Positions 44,953 to 54,982 are shown, counted from the first letter of the stretch. The stretch is 64,000 nt of DNA from Aeropyrum camini SY1 = JCM 12091 (GCF_000591035.1 NC_022521.1:1-64000), one strand, 5' to 3'. Program-made: numbers and translations. The notes: generated by a model from the letters alone, not told the origin.

Positions 44953-47900
44953 TTGGTTTTGGGTGCTAGAAGTTTTCACCTTGCAGTGGCACTCTCCGCC
45001 ATGATCCTAATCTCCCTGGCGGGCGCTGCATCGGCTGCAGCCTCTGAATCGGCGATACAGCTTGAGGACCTAGCCCAGCCCGGAGAACTGGTGGAGGCCT
45101 CTATAAGCAACCTGGAGCCTGGCTCTAGATACACTCTGCAAGTTGAGGGTAGTGAGGCCGTCGTCGCTGCCGTGGCTGGCAACGTTATTGTGGAGAGCTA
45201 TAGCGGAAAAACCGTCGAGTTCGTGGCTAGAGATGCCTCCGCAACTTTCTACATATACCCGGTCGAGGCCGGAGTTTATGCTGCCACCCTCTACCAAGGC
45301 TCTCAGACCGTTGCACAGGCACAGTTAGAAGTTCAACAGCCAAGCAGATCAGGTGATACGCCGTTAGGCTTGATTGTAGACGACTCCACGGAGCTGCTCA
45401 TAGCTATAGCTCTACTCACAGGCTCCCAGCAGCCTACGGGGGTCGAGGTCCTAACGACCTTGGCCCCGGCCTCCAACGGCCAGGCAATAGTTCTTTTGAA
45501 AACCAGCATTACCATAGAGGACAGCGTGATCATAAATGTAGACACAACAATCACCCGAGAAAGAGGTGTAGAGAAACTTATAATAATGGGCGCCTCCGGG
45601 GGAGTTCCAGCCGAGCGTGTAAACCTCATAATAAACGCGGGAGCGGTACTAAGGTTCGAAGGTGAGGGGGAGGCAGGCCTTGTAGTTAAGCTAGCAAGCC
45701 TAGACATAACACTAGATAGCAAACTCGGGATAAAGCTTGGAGCCATACAAGGCTTTGAGATACAGGATTCCTCAGTGCTCTCAGGCTCAAATGGCATTGT
45801 TGAAGCCTACCTACCCTCATACAGCTCGCTCTCAGAGGCTCTCTCAACAGGCATCTACATAAATCTTGATAGTGTCAATGGCCTAGTCAGAGTTAGGCAG
45901 ACTAACTCTGATTTGGGGAAGGTTCTGGCGGTTAGGCTTGGACTGTCGGGCCCTCCATGGCCGGGCCTCGAACTCGCCTCCACGCACCATAATGTCCCGG
46001 TGTATATTGTAGAAGGGCCCTATGCACGCCTACAACAGTTGAGCATAAGGGGTGTTGGAGTTCTTGCAGTCGAGCCCGGCTCTGTTCTCAGGGTTGACAC
46101 GCCGCTGAATGTCATACTAGAGGGCAGCTACCTAGTCTCGCAGCTCCCCGTAGCCGCAATAGTTCCGGCCTCAACATCAATACCCCAGGACCAGCCCCTA
46201 ATACTCACACCTGAGTTGGAAGTAGTTTCGAATAGCGGCACGGGCGGCAGCTTTTCCATTGCTGGCGTTAAGCTCGAGTCTGACTACGTGTCAATAGGGT
46301 CCCAGCAAAAGCTGTCTATAGCAGCGTTATCATACGTTAACCTAGATGCGGATAGCCTCGATGTTGGAGGCTCAAGAGTGATCATCGGAAAGCCCCCCGA
46401 GGGCCTTCTACCTGTCAAGCTCCCCGAGGGGCCTACGAGCATAAGAGTTGGCAGTCTACAAGTTGAAGCCGACGAGCTACTAGTAGACGATTCAAGCATA
46501 ATAACAGATCAGATCTTCGTTAACGCGGGGGCTGGTGGCGTAAAAATAACTGGGTCCTCAATAAAGGCTGGTGCACTCTCAGTTAGTAGGAAGACATATG
46601 AACTTGTAGTCAGCATCGGGGCATCAATACTGAGCATTAATGAGCTATACCTTCCCTCAAGCTCCACCACCTTCTTCTCGTCAGTAATGATAGCCCCATC
46701 GGCTATCGGTAGAATAGGCCTTGCGAGAGACGCCAATATAACCTTTATAGCAACAGTATCGCAGGCCCCGCTTGAAATCCACGGGAAATCCAACAGTTCC
46801 TCTGTAATCTCGGGAATTCTAAGTATAGCGGAAGAGCTCAAGCTCTACAGCCTTGACATTGAAAACCTAAACCTGGTAACCACTACAAGCAAGTTCAGGC
46901 TAGAAGCCTACGAAGCTAGAGGATCAATTACTATAGCGCGTGATGGCTGGGCTAACATGGAGGTTAGTGCTCCGGAGAGTAGACTAAACGTCAACATAAT
47001 CATCTGGGGCGGTTCACTATCGTTAGAAAAATCCTCCCTAACGAGTCTCACCATAAAGACAACGCGAGACGACCTAAGCCTTGAAATACTTGGCGATGTT
47101 TTAATATTAAAGGAAGCTGTAGTCGAGGCGTCCTACTGGTCCACACTGGAGATTATAGGAAACGGTAGCCGCCTCTCGGTTCCGAGCATTACACTCTCAG
47201 CTCCAGAGGGTCGAATAGCACTAGAGGAAGCCATGTTGGCAGGCATCCGTGAGCTTGTGGTAGACACTTCCGAAGATATTCCGGAGAAGTTTGAAGCATA
47301 CAACACTACAGTTTTGGGGGGCGAAAACTCGACTATAGCTGTTAATGGAGTCGAGGTAACGCTCTCTTCAACCACCCTCACGAGCACCCATATACAGATT
47401 GGAGGGCAGACAATCAGCCTTACGGGAGTGGCTATACAAGGTGGTATGCTAGAGGTAGACGCAGATCGGGGGTTATCATTAAAAGACGTCTCGATAGCTG
47501 ACGTCTCTGTAGCCGCCTTCAACGCCGGAGACGGCACCCTTGAAGCTAGGAGCCTTTACGTAGATGGCTGCACCACGATGGAGGCCAAGGCTGTTGAAGG
47601 GTATATAGATCTTAACGCGTCTTGTGGCGGTGAGGACGATGTAGTCTCGGCTATAATAACCGGGGCATTCACTATCGAAGGCCGTATAGAGGGCGGGTTC
47701 GAGGCAGAGCTTTCAGAGGCTTCACAACTTGATCTTGGATACCTTGAGGTCAACGGCAATAGCTTAAACATTTGGGGTAGCGGCAGCGCCACAGTCAACG
47801 GCGTTGTCAACCTATACATAAAAGGACCCTCTCCAGCGTCCGTTAAGGTGAGTGGCGTATATGTGTCTCTCTACATCAACGTCGATGGAAAGCTCGAAAC

Positions 47901-49407
47901 ACAGCACTTAACCATCGCATCAACTCCAGTCGAAGGCTTTCTACAGATCAGCTCTACAGGAGGGCTGGATGTAAACCTTAGCGACGTTTACAACGTATCT
48001 TTGTCTATTAACACCGGTGGAGACACGGTCATAACGCTCCCTCAAGACTCTTCAGCATCGCATGGCCTACAGCTTGAGGTGGTGAGCACTGGCTATTTAA
48101 CCGTGAGGGATGGCATTGTAACTTCTGATAGTATCAGGCTTCTCGGAGGAAAAGTATTTATCTATAACGCCAGTCTCAACGCGGGCGAACTCTGGATGGA
48201 GGGGGATGAGGTCTCAGTATCCTCCGGGGTGTTGAATGCTGAGACAGCAATTACAATAGCGTCGCCCCTGATTTATCTTGTAAGCTCCGATGTAAAGGCA
48301 GAAGAATTATACATACAGTATGATATAGAATATGGAGCTGGCCTCGTAGTGGCCGTTGATTCAAGCCTGGGCAGCCAGCCCGAGAGCCCTGGGATGATCC
48401 TTGACTTCAGGAGCGGTTTTACTACAATATCGGTAGAGTCGACGCTAAGCCTTTCCTCGATCCAGGTAGAAAGCGCCTCATATTCTATATTGAGCCTGGT
48501 GTCGTCGACTTTAGAGTCGAAGAGCCTTACAATCTCAGCCAGCCAGGAGGGGGCGCTGGATCTAGTATCACTCTCGTCCAGAGTAAACATAGACAATAAA
48601 CTCTCGATAGTCTCTGGAGGAGTGTCGCTAGAACTCTTATCAAGCACTTTCAATGCTGGGGAATGCGAGATAGCAGAAGGCTCTATCATCGAGTCTGTGG
48701 CATCCGATGTAAACAATGGCTGCAGCGTGAACGTTCCACTGGAGACTGTCGACTATACCGGATGGAGCGTGAGGCTGGGATCCAGCGAAGAAGCCTCGGG
48801 CGAGCTATTGTTAAGAATAGCTGAAGGGCCAGAATATATGGTATCTTATGTCGCTGTGGGAGGGTGGTATATATATGTCGCTCTAGTTTCAACCCCCAGC
48901 AGCAATGTGGTCCTCGAGCTTGAGATCCCATCGACGGATTGCAAAGATATACTTATAGCGGATCCTCTAAGCGGCAATGTGGTAGGAGTGGGTAAGGCTA
49001 TCGAAAAGGACGGTGGATGCCTGTTAACCTCAAGTCTAGTCTTGGAGACGCCGTCGAGGCTGTTCTTAGCCTTGGAATACCTCGAGCCAGACGTCGAGAA
49101 GGTTACCTACACAACTACAACCACAGTAACGACCACACAGACCTTAACCGAGACTATTAGTCATACTCAAACACTGGTGAGGACGACAACAACCTCCGAG
49201 TTCATATTGTCAACCACCACTGAGACTCTGGAAAGCACTATCGAAAAGACGGTTGAGAGGACTCTAGAGAGCACAGTCACATACACGCAGTGGGAGACTA
49301 GAACCGTAGAAGCCCGATCGACCGCACCATGGGCTGTCGCTGCTGCCTTAGCAGCCGTGATCGCCGGCCTCCTAGGGTACATGCTTCTCCGGGGACGTGT
49401 GTCTTGA
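44953..49407 (+). CDS. Giant beta-rich surface protein with Thr-rich stalk and C-terminal anchor
   Basis: The 1484-residue product starts with a signal peptide (hydrophobic about 8-30, ending AGAASAAAS). The body of about 1350 residues consists of short, irregular repeats of strand-like text with words such as SSTLESKSLTISAS and VEASYWSTLEI, which suggests a long beta-helix or stacked beta layers. From about residue 1380 comes a Thr/Glu/Ser stalk with dense potential O-glycosylation, then a membrane helix at about 1459-1479 and a short basic tail. Only a few Cys are scattered. No enzyme motif is visible. It looks like an S-layer-associated or adhesin-like cell-surface protein. TTG start with GGGGTG upstream. 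Confidence 0.85.
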   Translation: MVLGARSFHLAVALSAMILISLAGAASAAASESAIQLEDLAQPGELVEASISNLEPGSRYTLQVEGSEAVVAAVAGNVIVESYSGKTVEFVARDASATFYIYPVEAGVYAATLYQGSQTVAQAQLEVQQPSRSGDTPLGLIVDDSTELLIAIALLTGSQQPTGVEVLTTLAPASNGQAIVLLKTSITIEDSVIINVDTTITRERGVEKLIIMGASGGVPAERVNLIINAGAVLRFEGEGEAGLVVKLASLDITLDSKLGIKLGAIQGFEIQDSSVLSGSNGIVEAYLPSYSSLSEALSTGIYINLDSVNGLVRVRQTNSDLGKVLAVRLGLSGPPWPGLELASTHHNVPVYIVEGPYARLQQLSIRGVGVLAVEPGSVLRVDTPLNVILEGSYLVSQLPVAAIVPASTSIPQDQPLILTPELEVVSNSGTGGSFSIAGVKLESDYVSIGSQQKLSIAALSYVNLDADSLDVGGSRVIIGKPPEGLLPVKLPEGPTSIRVGSLQVEADELLVDDSSIITDQIFVNAGAGGVKITGSSIKAGALSVSRKTYELVVSIGASILSINELYLPSSSTTFFSSVMIAPSAIGRIGLARDANITFIATVSQAPLEIHGKSNSSSVISGILSIAEELKLYSLDIENLNLVTTTSKFRLEAYEARGSITIARDGWANMEVSAPESRLNVNIIIWGGSLSLEKSSLTSLTIKTTRDDLSLEILGDVLILKEAVVEASYWSTLEIIGNGSRLSVPSITLSAPEGRIALEEAMLAGIRELVVDTSEDIPEKFEAYNTTVLGGENSTIAVNGVEVTLSSTTLTSTHIQIGGQTISLTGVAIQGGMLEVDADRGLSLKDVSIADVSVAAFNAGDGTLEARSLYVDGCTTMEAKAVEGYIDLNASCGGEDDVVSAIITGAFTIEGRIEGGFEAELSEASQLDLGYLEVNGNSLNIWGSGSATVNGVVNLYIKGPSPASVKVSGVYVSLYINVDGKLETQHLTIASTPVEGFLQISSTGGLDVNLSDVYNVSLSINTGGDTVITLPQDSSASHGLQLEVVSTGYLTVRDGIVTSDSIRLLGGKVFIYNASLNAGELWMEGDEVSVSSGVLNAETAITIASPLIYLVSSDVKAEELYIQYDIEYGAGLVVAVDSSLGSQPESPGMILDFRSGFTTISVESTLSLSSIQVESASYSILSLVSSTLESKSLTISASQEGALDLVSLSSRVNIDNKLSIVSGGVSLELLSSTFNAGECEIAEGSIIESVASDVNNGCSVNVPLETVDYTGWSVRLGSSEEASGELLLRIAEGPEYMVSYVAVGGWYIYVALVSTPSSNVVLELEIPSTDCKDILIADPLSGNVVGVGKAIEKDGGCLLTSSLVLETPSRLFLALEYLEPDVEKVTYTTTTTVTTTQTLTETISHTQTLVRTTTTSEFILSTTTETLESTIEKTVERTLESTVTYTQWETRTVEARSTAPWAVAAALAAVIAGLLGYMLLRGRVS

Positions 49408-49432
49408 TGAGGGCTAGGAGGGGTGGGAGGGT

Positions 49433-50134
49433 TTGTACAGATACCGGGAGGAAGCGCTGAGGCTGATTGTTGTTGAAGCACTGAGGAGAGCAAGGTCACG
49501 TGGAGTCACTTATAGGGAGCTAGCGGATTCTACGGGTGTTGACGAGACGCTCCTAGCTAGGTATGTATCTGGGAAAGTAGTGCCCGGGGTTAGACAGGCG
49601 GAGAGGATTTGGAAAGGCCTCCTCGGAATAGTAGGTCCTGCCAGGCTCCTGGCGGAGAGTCTGGAAAAGGGGAAGCTCGACGTTGAAGCGGCCCTTGGAG
49701 ACCCCCTATTTATCCTCATGGCCCAGCTTTTCTTCCTGGATAGGATTAGGGAGAGGATAGACACTATTCTCGTGCCAGAAGCCGCTGGTATCGGGCTCGC
49801 CACGGCCTTGGGTCTGGCCTTCGGAGTCAATGTTGTAGTTGCTAGGAGAACCAAGGAGTATACGTGGGCAGAGTACGTTGAGGCTGGGTTCGAAGATCCC
49901 GCGAGCGGTAGGAGCATGATATTCTATGCCAGAAAGGACCTCCTTAAGGGGAGCAAAAGGATACTTATAGTAGACGATATAGTCCAGACTGGCAGGACAC
50001 TGCATGCTATGGAGAAGATCGTAGAGGCGGTTGGAGGGAGGGTTGCCGCTATAGCAGCGGTGGTTACCGTCGGCAGTGAGTGGAGGCGGTTCGTTAGAAG
50101 CAGGGTTGTACCTATCCTTGAGATAGCTCGTTAG
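49433..50134 (+). CDS. HTH-phosphoribosyltransferase transcription regulator (GfcR/PurR-like)
   Basis: The 233-residue product combines an N-terminal helix-turn-helix (about 25-50, TYRELADSTGVDETLLARYV) with a C-terminal phosphoribosyltransferase domain whose PRPP loop ILIVDDIVQTGRT (177-189) is intact. This architecture is that of archaeal regulators such as GfcR, where the transferase domain senses PRPP or a nucleotide. It lies 104 bases before a BMP-type nucleoside transporter operon with repeated TTTTACA sites in between, so it probably controls that operon. TTG start with GGTGGGAGG upstream. Confidence 0.82.
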   Translation: MYRYREEALRLIVVEALRRARSRGVTYRELADSTGVDETLLARYVSGKVVPGVRQAERIWKGLLGIVGPARLLAESLEKGKLDVEAALGDPLFILMAQLFFLDRIRERIDTILVPEAAGIGLATALGLAFGVNVVVARRTKEYTWAEYVEAGFEDPASGRSMIFYARKDLLKGSKRILIVDDIVQTGRTLHAMEKIVEAVGGRVAAIAAVVTVGSEWRRFVRSRVVPILEIAR

Positions 50135-50144
50135 CCAACCCTCC

Positions 50145-50163
50145 TTTTACAGAAAATGTAAAA
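50145..50163. promoter_or_regulatory. Inverted TTTTACA/TGTAAAA repeat, probable operator
   Basis: TTTTACA (50145-50151), five spacer bases and TGTAAAA (50157-50163) form a perfect 7-base inverted repeat between the PRTase regulator gene and the BMP transporter operon. A third copy of the half-site lies at 50199. Confidence 0.55.
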
Positions 50164-50198
50164 ATATTGGGCATCCAGTTGTAAGAAGACAATAAAGG

Positions 50199-50205
50199 TT
50201 TTACA
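50199..50205 (+). promoter_or_regulatory. Third TTTTACA half-site near the BMP operon promoter
   Basis: Direct copy of the half-site of the inverted repeat at 50145, placed next to a TATA-like AATAAAG (50191-50197) and 34 bases before the first gene of the transporter operon. Confidence 0.45.
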
Positions 50206-50238
50206 TACAATGCAGGTTATATTGGAGGGGGCCACCGT

Positions 50239-51528
50239 TTGAGCATGAACAGAAGGGATTTCCTTAAGCTAGCCGGCGCCGCGGGCGCTGGCCTGGTTGT
50301 CGGAGGCTTCGGGGGGTACCTGCTCTCCAATGCAGGGAGGCAGCAGGCAGAGGGTGCTGGAGGAGAGGGTATAAGGCTCAAAGCCCTCTGGATATACGTG
50401 GGCCCGGTGGAAGATTACGGGTGGACCCGCGCCCACCACGACGGTCATATGGGAGCTCGCGGCAAGCTCCCCTGGCTAGAATCCTCATACGTTGAGAGCG
50501 TGTCAGAGGACAAGGCCTACGACATTATCAAGGCGCAGCTTGATGCGGAGGGTTATAATGCCGTGTTCGCCACAAGCTACGGATACATGGATGCCCTTAA
50601 GAGGCTTGCCGCGGAGTATCCGGAGGTTAGGTTCTACCATTGCAGCGGGCCGTGGGAGGAGTTCAAGGATCTGCCCAATGTCTCGACATATTTCGCGGAG
50701 TTCTACCAGCTCTATTATCTCAACGGGCTCGCCGCCGCTGGAGCGACTGAGACTTGCAACCTAGGCTACATACCAGCCTTCCTCATCCCGGAGGTTGTTA
50801 GGCACATAAACGCCTACGTGATTGGCGCTGTTGAAGGTGCCCGCGTCATGGGCAAGTGTGACGGCGGGCGGAAGATAAGGGTTCTTGTGACGCCGCCCCT
50901 CAACAGCTGGTTCGCCCCTGATAAGGCTAGAGAAGCTGCCAGGCTCCTAGTGGAGACTTATGATGTAGACGTGATAGCCTACACCGAGGATACGACTGCA
51001 GTGCTAGAAACTGCAGAGTCATACTGGGATGAGGGGGTGAAGGTTTATAGTTTCAGCCACTACACGGACATGTACGCATACTTCAAGAGCCAGGGCAAGA
51101 CCCTTAGAAGCCACCTAACAGGCCAGATATCCAACTGGGCGCCCATCTACGTTGATCTGCTGGTCAAGCAAGCGGCGGGCGTGTATGAGAAGGTGGATGT
51201 GTGGGCCAGACTAGGCGACTACACGCCCATAAGGTGGGCGAGAAGCCCGAGCGAGAGCCGCGCAGGCTCTCCGGAGGGCGCTGTCTATCTGGCCCCGCTA
51301 AACACCGAAGCAATACCGCCGAGGATGCTGGAGCACATCAAACTCAGGTACGAGCAGATGAAGGAGCTTCTCTTCGAGCCCTTCACCGGGCCTATCAGAG
51401 GATATAAGATAGACGCCCAGGGAAGGCCGCAGGAGGAGGCTAGGATGAAGGTGAAGGAGGGCGAGAGGCTAGGGAGGAACCCATTGTGGACCATGGACTG
51501 GCTACACGAGAACGCCGAGACGCTTTAG
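50239..51528 (+). CDS. BMP-family (nucleoside-type) ABC transporter substrate-binding protein with Tat signal
   Basis: The 429-residue product starts with MNRRDFLKLAGAAGAG, a twin-arginine signal (RRxFLK) followed by a hydrophobic stretch; no lipobox Cys is visible. The mature part resembles Bmp/Med/PnrA proteins (WIYVGPVEDYGWTRAHHDGH, FATSYGYMDALKRLA), which bind nucleosides. TTG at 50239 follows GGAGGGGG. It heads a four-gene operon with an ATPase and two permeases; a Tat signal on a binding protein implies export in a folded state. Confidence 0.85.
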   Translation: MSMNRRDFLKLAGAAGAGLVVGGFGGYLLSNAGRQQAEGAGGEGIRLKALWIYVGPVEDYGWTRAHHDGHMGARGKLPWLESSYVESVSEDKAYDIIKAQLDAEGYNAVFATSYGYMDALKRLAAEYPEVRFYHCSGPWEEFKDLPNVSTYFAEFYQLYYLNGLAAAGATETCNLGYIPAFLIPEVVRHINAYVIGAVEGARVMGKCDGGRKIRVLVTPPLNSWFAPDKAREAARLLVETYDVDVIAYTEDTTAVLETAESYWDEGVKVYSFSHYTDMYAYFKSQGKTLRSHLTGQISNWAPIYVDLLVKQAAGVYEKVDVWARLGDYTPIRWARSPSESRAGSPEGAVYLAPLNTEAIPPRMLEHIKLRYEQMKELLFEPFTGPIRGYKIDAQGRPQEEARMKVKEGERLGRNPLWTMDWLHENAETL

Positions 51529-51622
51529 CCTCTCACAGGCTCCACCGTTTTATCCTCCAGCCCCAAACCACTTTGACTGTGTCTACACACTGAAGCGAGG
51601 AATGCTGGTCGGAGGCTAGGGT

Positions 51623-53110
51623 GTGAATAGGGTGTTGAAAGGCCTGGCTGTCGAGGACCTCCACGTAGTTTACCCTGGAGGAGTACAGGCCCTAAAGGGG
51701 GTAACGGCCAGCTTCCCAGCGGGCCTGGTGACCGCCCTTCTCGGCGAGAATGGAGCTGGAAAGACGACGCTACTCAAGACCATAATGGGTATCGTTAAAC
51801 CCCGAAGAGGCAGAATAATGCTTGACGGCTCGGAGCTACGTCCCAGGGGCCCGGCGGACTCCCTGAGAAACGGCATATACATGGCGAGCCAGAACCCACC
51901 AGTATACCCCGGTATAAAGGCTTACGAGGACCTCGCCGTAACCTCCATGGTAGCAGGAAGAAAGGTTGGCCTCAAGCAGGCTAGAGCCATGCTGGCTGAG
52001 GCCTCCGAGGCGCTGGGTCTCAGTATAGACCCCGACGGGTATCTGGGTGACATGGGATTCTCCGAGAGGCAGAGACTCGAGGTTATCAAGGCTCTAGCAC
52101 TAGGGTCAAAAGCTGTCCTAATGGACGAGCCCACCACGCATCTCACCCCTGATGAGGCCGCGCGGATGCTGTATGCTGCCAGGCGTCTGGCTTCAGCGGG
52201 GGCGGCTGTAGTCCTGGTTACCCACAGGATAGCCGAGGCTATGGTGCATGCAGACAGGCTTGTTGTGCTGAGGAAGGGCGTCAAGGTGTATGAAGGTCCT
52301 CCACCAAAGTCCACCGAGGAGGTTGCAAGGCTTATGTTCGGCGAGGTCCTCAAAGCCCGGCAACCTAGTGTACATAGGTCTGTTAGGGCCGGTGGGAGGC
52401 TTGTCCTCGGTGTTGAGGATATTTCGCTTCCGCCTAGGCTGAAGAGGGCTAGGCTGGAGGTTAGGCAGGGCGAGATAGTTGGAGTGGCCGGTGTTGCTGG
52501 AAACGGCCAGGAAGAGCTTTTCCAAGTAATAGTAGGCCTTAAGAAGCCTGTGAGCGGGAGGATAATTCTTTCCGGCGTCGACGTGACCCGGGCTTCATCC
52601 CTGGCCCGTAGGAGGATGGGAATGGGGGTTGTTCCGGAAGAGAGGCTTGGCCAGGCGCTCGTGCCGGGAGAGTCCATAGCATTCAATGTAGCCCTCTCAA
52701 TACACACAGCCCGGGACGGGTTCTTGGTTGATTGGGGATACTATGGGAGGCTTGCCGAAGTGTTGATAGAGAAGATGGGTATTAAGGCTGTTGGTCCGTG
52801 GCAGTTAGTGGACGAGTTAAGCGGGGGTAATATGCAGCGGCTCATAATAGCTAGGGAGCTGTGGCTGAGGCCCAGGCTACTGGTTGCTATGAACCCGGCT
52901 GCAGGTCTTGACCTCGAGGGGCAGCGGGCTGTGGCGAAGCTGCTTAGAGAGGCAGCGGGCAAGGGGGGCGTACTTGTTATCGACGAGGACTTAGATTTCC
53001 TACTCGGGTCCGCAGACAAGATATACGTGGCGAGCGGTGGAGTTGTTAAAGGGCCTTACATGCCGAGCGAAGAGAAAAGAATAATGACCGCTATGGGTGG
53101 GCTCGAGTGA
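51623..53110 (+). CDS. ABC transporter ATPase with two ABC domains, nucleoside/ribose type
   Basis: The 495-residue product has a full first domain (Walker A GENGAGKTTLLK, FSERQRLEVIKAL, VLMDEPTTHLTPDE, LVTHR) and a second domain with degenerate Walker A (GVAGNGQEELFQV, no Lys) but an intact signature LSGGNMQRLIIARE, as in RbsA/MglA-type and nucleoside transporter ATPases. GTG start 94 bases after the BMP gene behind GGAGG. Its stop overlaps the next gene by 4 bases. Confidence 0.9.
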   Translation: MNRVLKGLAVEDLHVVYPGGVQALKGVTASFPAGLVTALLGENGAGKTTLLKTIMGIVKPRRGRIMLDGSELRPRGPADSLRNGIYMASQNPPVYPGIKAYEDLAVTSMVAGRKVGLKQARAMLAEASEALGLSIDPDGYLGDMGFSERQRLEVIKALALGSKAVLMDEPTTHLTPDEAARMLYAARRLASAGAAVVLVTHRIAEAMVHADRLVVLRKGVKVYEGPPPKSTEEVARLMFGEVLKARQPSVHRSVRAGGRLVLGVEDISLPPRLKRARLEVRQGEIVGVAGVAGNGQEELFQVIVGLKKPVSGRIILSGVDVTRASSLARRRMGMGVVPEERLGQALVPGESIAFNVALSIHTARDGFLVDWGYYGRLAEVLIEKMGIKAVGPWQLVDELSGGNMQRLIIARELWLRPRLLVAMNPAAGLDLEGQRAVAKLLREAAGKGGVLVIDEDLDFLLGSADKIYVASGGVVKGPYMPSEEKRIMTAMGGLE

Positions 53111-54042
53111 ACAGGATAGCTAGTATTGCAGCTGCAGTAGCTGGCACAATAGCGGCTGGCGCCATATTCTCCATACTAGGGCCAGGTGCAGCAGCGTTTA
53201 TTGAGGGTCTCCTCAAGGCTGCAACCACCCCAAGCCTCATATCATACAGCGTAGTCTACGGTGCAATACTAGCTTCAGCCGCCTCTGGCCTAGTCCTCTC
53301 CTATAGGGCTGGCCTCATCACCATAGGTGTTGAGGCCCAGATCACAGCTTCTGCAGTAGCCGCCCTCTACGCGCTATCCTACGCGGGCCTAGGCATACCG
53401 GGCGCCCTACTGCTGGCCTCCGTTGTATCTCTAGCGATAGGCATTCTGGTCGCCGCACTTAGGATTTACCTGGGGGTCAATGAGATCCTCTCTAGCCTTA
53501 TGATAAACTATGTAGTTCTCTACACTGTAAACGGTCTTGTTTCAGGGCCGCTCCGTGAAGGCGCGTTCACGAAGACGAGGAGCATAGAGGCATTCATCAG
53601 CCCTTTTGAGGCCGGAGTTGCCGCCCTCGCCCTAGCCGCCCTATCATGGGCTCTGCTCGAGCGCACCAGCCTAGGCATATCACTTAGAGCCTCGGGCTCG
53701 GCGCCCTTAGCCGCTGATATCTATACCATGGGTAGGGCTAGGGCTATGCTGGTCTCAAGCCTGCCACAGAGCCTGGCGGCAGCCGCCGCAGGTCTGATCC
53801 TCCTGGGGGGCTTGCAGACTAGCTTCACCGCCCTCAAACAGCCTCAAGGTTATGGATATGCAGCCGTCCTCGTCTCTTGGATGGCGGAGCTCTCGCCAGC
53901 TACACTCATACCTGTCAGCCTCCTCTTCGCCTGGATAGCGGGAGCAGGTTTCCTCCTACAGGCTTACGGTATGCCCTCGAGTCTAGTCCTCCTGCTCCAG
54001 AGCGTAGCCCTAGCAGTCTACATGATAGCTAGGAGGGTGTAG
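53107..54042 (+). CDS. ABC transporter permease, BPD_transp_2 family
   Basis: The 311-residue product has eight to ten membrane segments with the family words GLITIGVEAQITASA and LGVNEILSSLMINYVVLY, as in nucleoside and ribose importers. GTG start in a GTGA overlap with the ATPase stop. Confidence 0.9.
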   Translation: MNRIASIAAAVAGTIAAGAIFSILGPGAAAFIEGLLKAATTPSLISYSVVYGAILASAASGLVLSYRAGLITIGVEAQITASAVAALYALSYAGLGIPGALLLASVVSLAIGILVAALRIYLGVNEILSSLMINYVVLYTVNGLVSGPLREGAFTKTRSIEAFISPFEAGVAALALAALSWALLERTSLGISLRASGSAPLAADIYTMGRARAMLVSSLPQSLAAAAAGLILLGGLQTSFTALKQPQGYGYAAVLVSWMAELSPATLIPVSLLFAWIAGAGFLLQAYGMPSSLVLLLQSVALAVYMIARRV

Positions 54043-54046
54043 GATA

Positions 54047-54892
54047 TTGGTGGAGATAGTCTTCTCAGCCGTGCTAACTACGCTTATACCCCTGAGCCTG
54101 GCTGCTATGGGTGAGGCTATCCTTGAGCGTACTGGCAGGGTAAACCTGGGAGTAGATGGTTTAATGGCTTTAGGAGCCGCGGCAGGGGCATTAGCGGGTG
54201 TGGAGACCGGAAGCCTAGCAGCGGGGCTAGCCGCCGGGGCAATTATCGGAGCTGTCGGGGGCCTTGCCTACATTTTATTGACGGATAGGCTGGGAGTGAA
54301 CATGATTGTGGCTGGCCTCCTGGTTTTCTTCGCCGGAGTTGGACTAGGCGATCTCATCGGTTCGAATATAGCAGGGCGGCCGGGACCTGTGCTCAGGAGC
54401 CTGGAGTCCGTTGCAGCGATAATAGGCATTGCTGCCCTAACCACCCATGTTATCCTCTATAACACGGTCATAGGGGCATCCCTTAGGATCGTGGGTGAGA
54501 ATCCTGCAGCAGCCGCTGAAAGAGGAGTACCAGTGGAGAGACTACGGGTTTCAGCGGCTATACTTCAAGGAGCGGCTGCTGGACTTGCCGGGTATATTAT
54601 GGTCTCCGGCCTTAGCTATGGTAAATGGTACAGCGGTGTAACTGCAGGCTTAGGCTGGGTGGCTCTCGGTATAGTCATCCTTGGCTACTGGACTCCACTA
54701 GGAGTCCTAGTGGCGTCGACCGCAGTCTCAGTGGTGTTCAGCATGAGGACTCAGATGGCCGCAGCCACAGGCATACCACCTCTCGCAGATGCCATTCCCT
54801 ACATTCTGGTGCTTATCCTTCTCGCAGTAGGAACCCCCCTTTATGAGAGGCTGGGCCTTCGTCCACCTGCATCTATATGGCGGAGAAAATAG
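54047..54892 (+). CDS. ABC transporter permease, BPD_transp_2 family
   Basis: The 281-residue product has about eight membrane segments with ILERTGRVNLGVDGLMALGA, RIVGENPAAAAERGVPVERL and LGYWTPLGVLVAS, the standard partner permease of BMP-type nucleoside importers. TTG start 4 bases after the first permease. Last gene of the operon. Confidence 0.9.
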   Translation: MVEIVFSAVLTTLIPLSLAAMGEAILERTGRVNLGVDGLMALGAAAGALAGVETGSLAAGLAAGAIIGAVGGLAYILLTDRLGVNMIVAGLLVFFAGVGLGDLIGSNIAGRPGPVLRSLESVAAIIGIAALTTHVILYNTVIGASLRIVGENPAAAAERGVPVERLRVSAAILQGAAAGLAGYIMVSGLSYGKWYSGVTAGLGWVALGIVILGYWTPLGVLVASTAVSVVFSMRTQMAAATGIPPLADAIPYILVLILLAVGTPLYERLGLRPPASIWRRK

Positions 54893-54982
54893 GCCAGATC
54901 CCCCCGTAGAAAAATTTTAACGGCCATATTTACCTGCGGAACCTGCACACTAGTAATTATAGCAGAAAGGAGGTTTGGCGGT

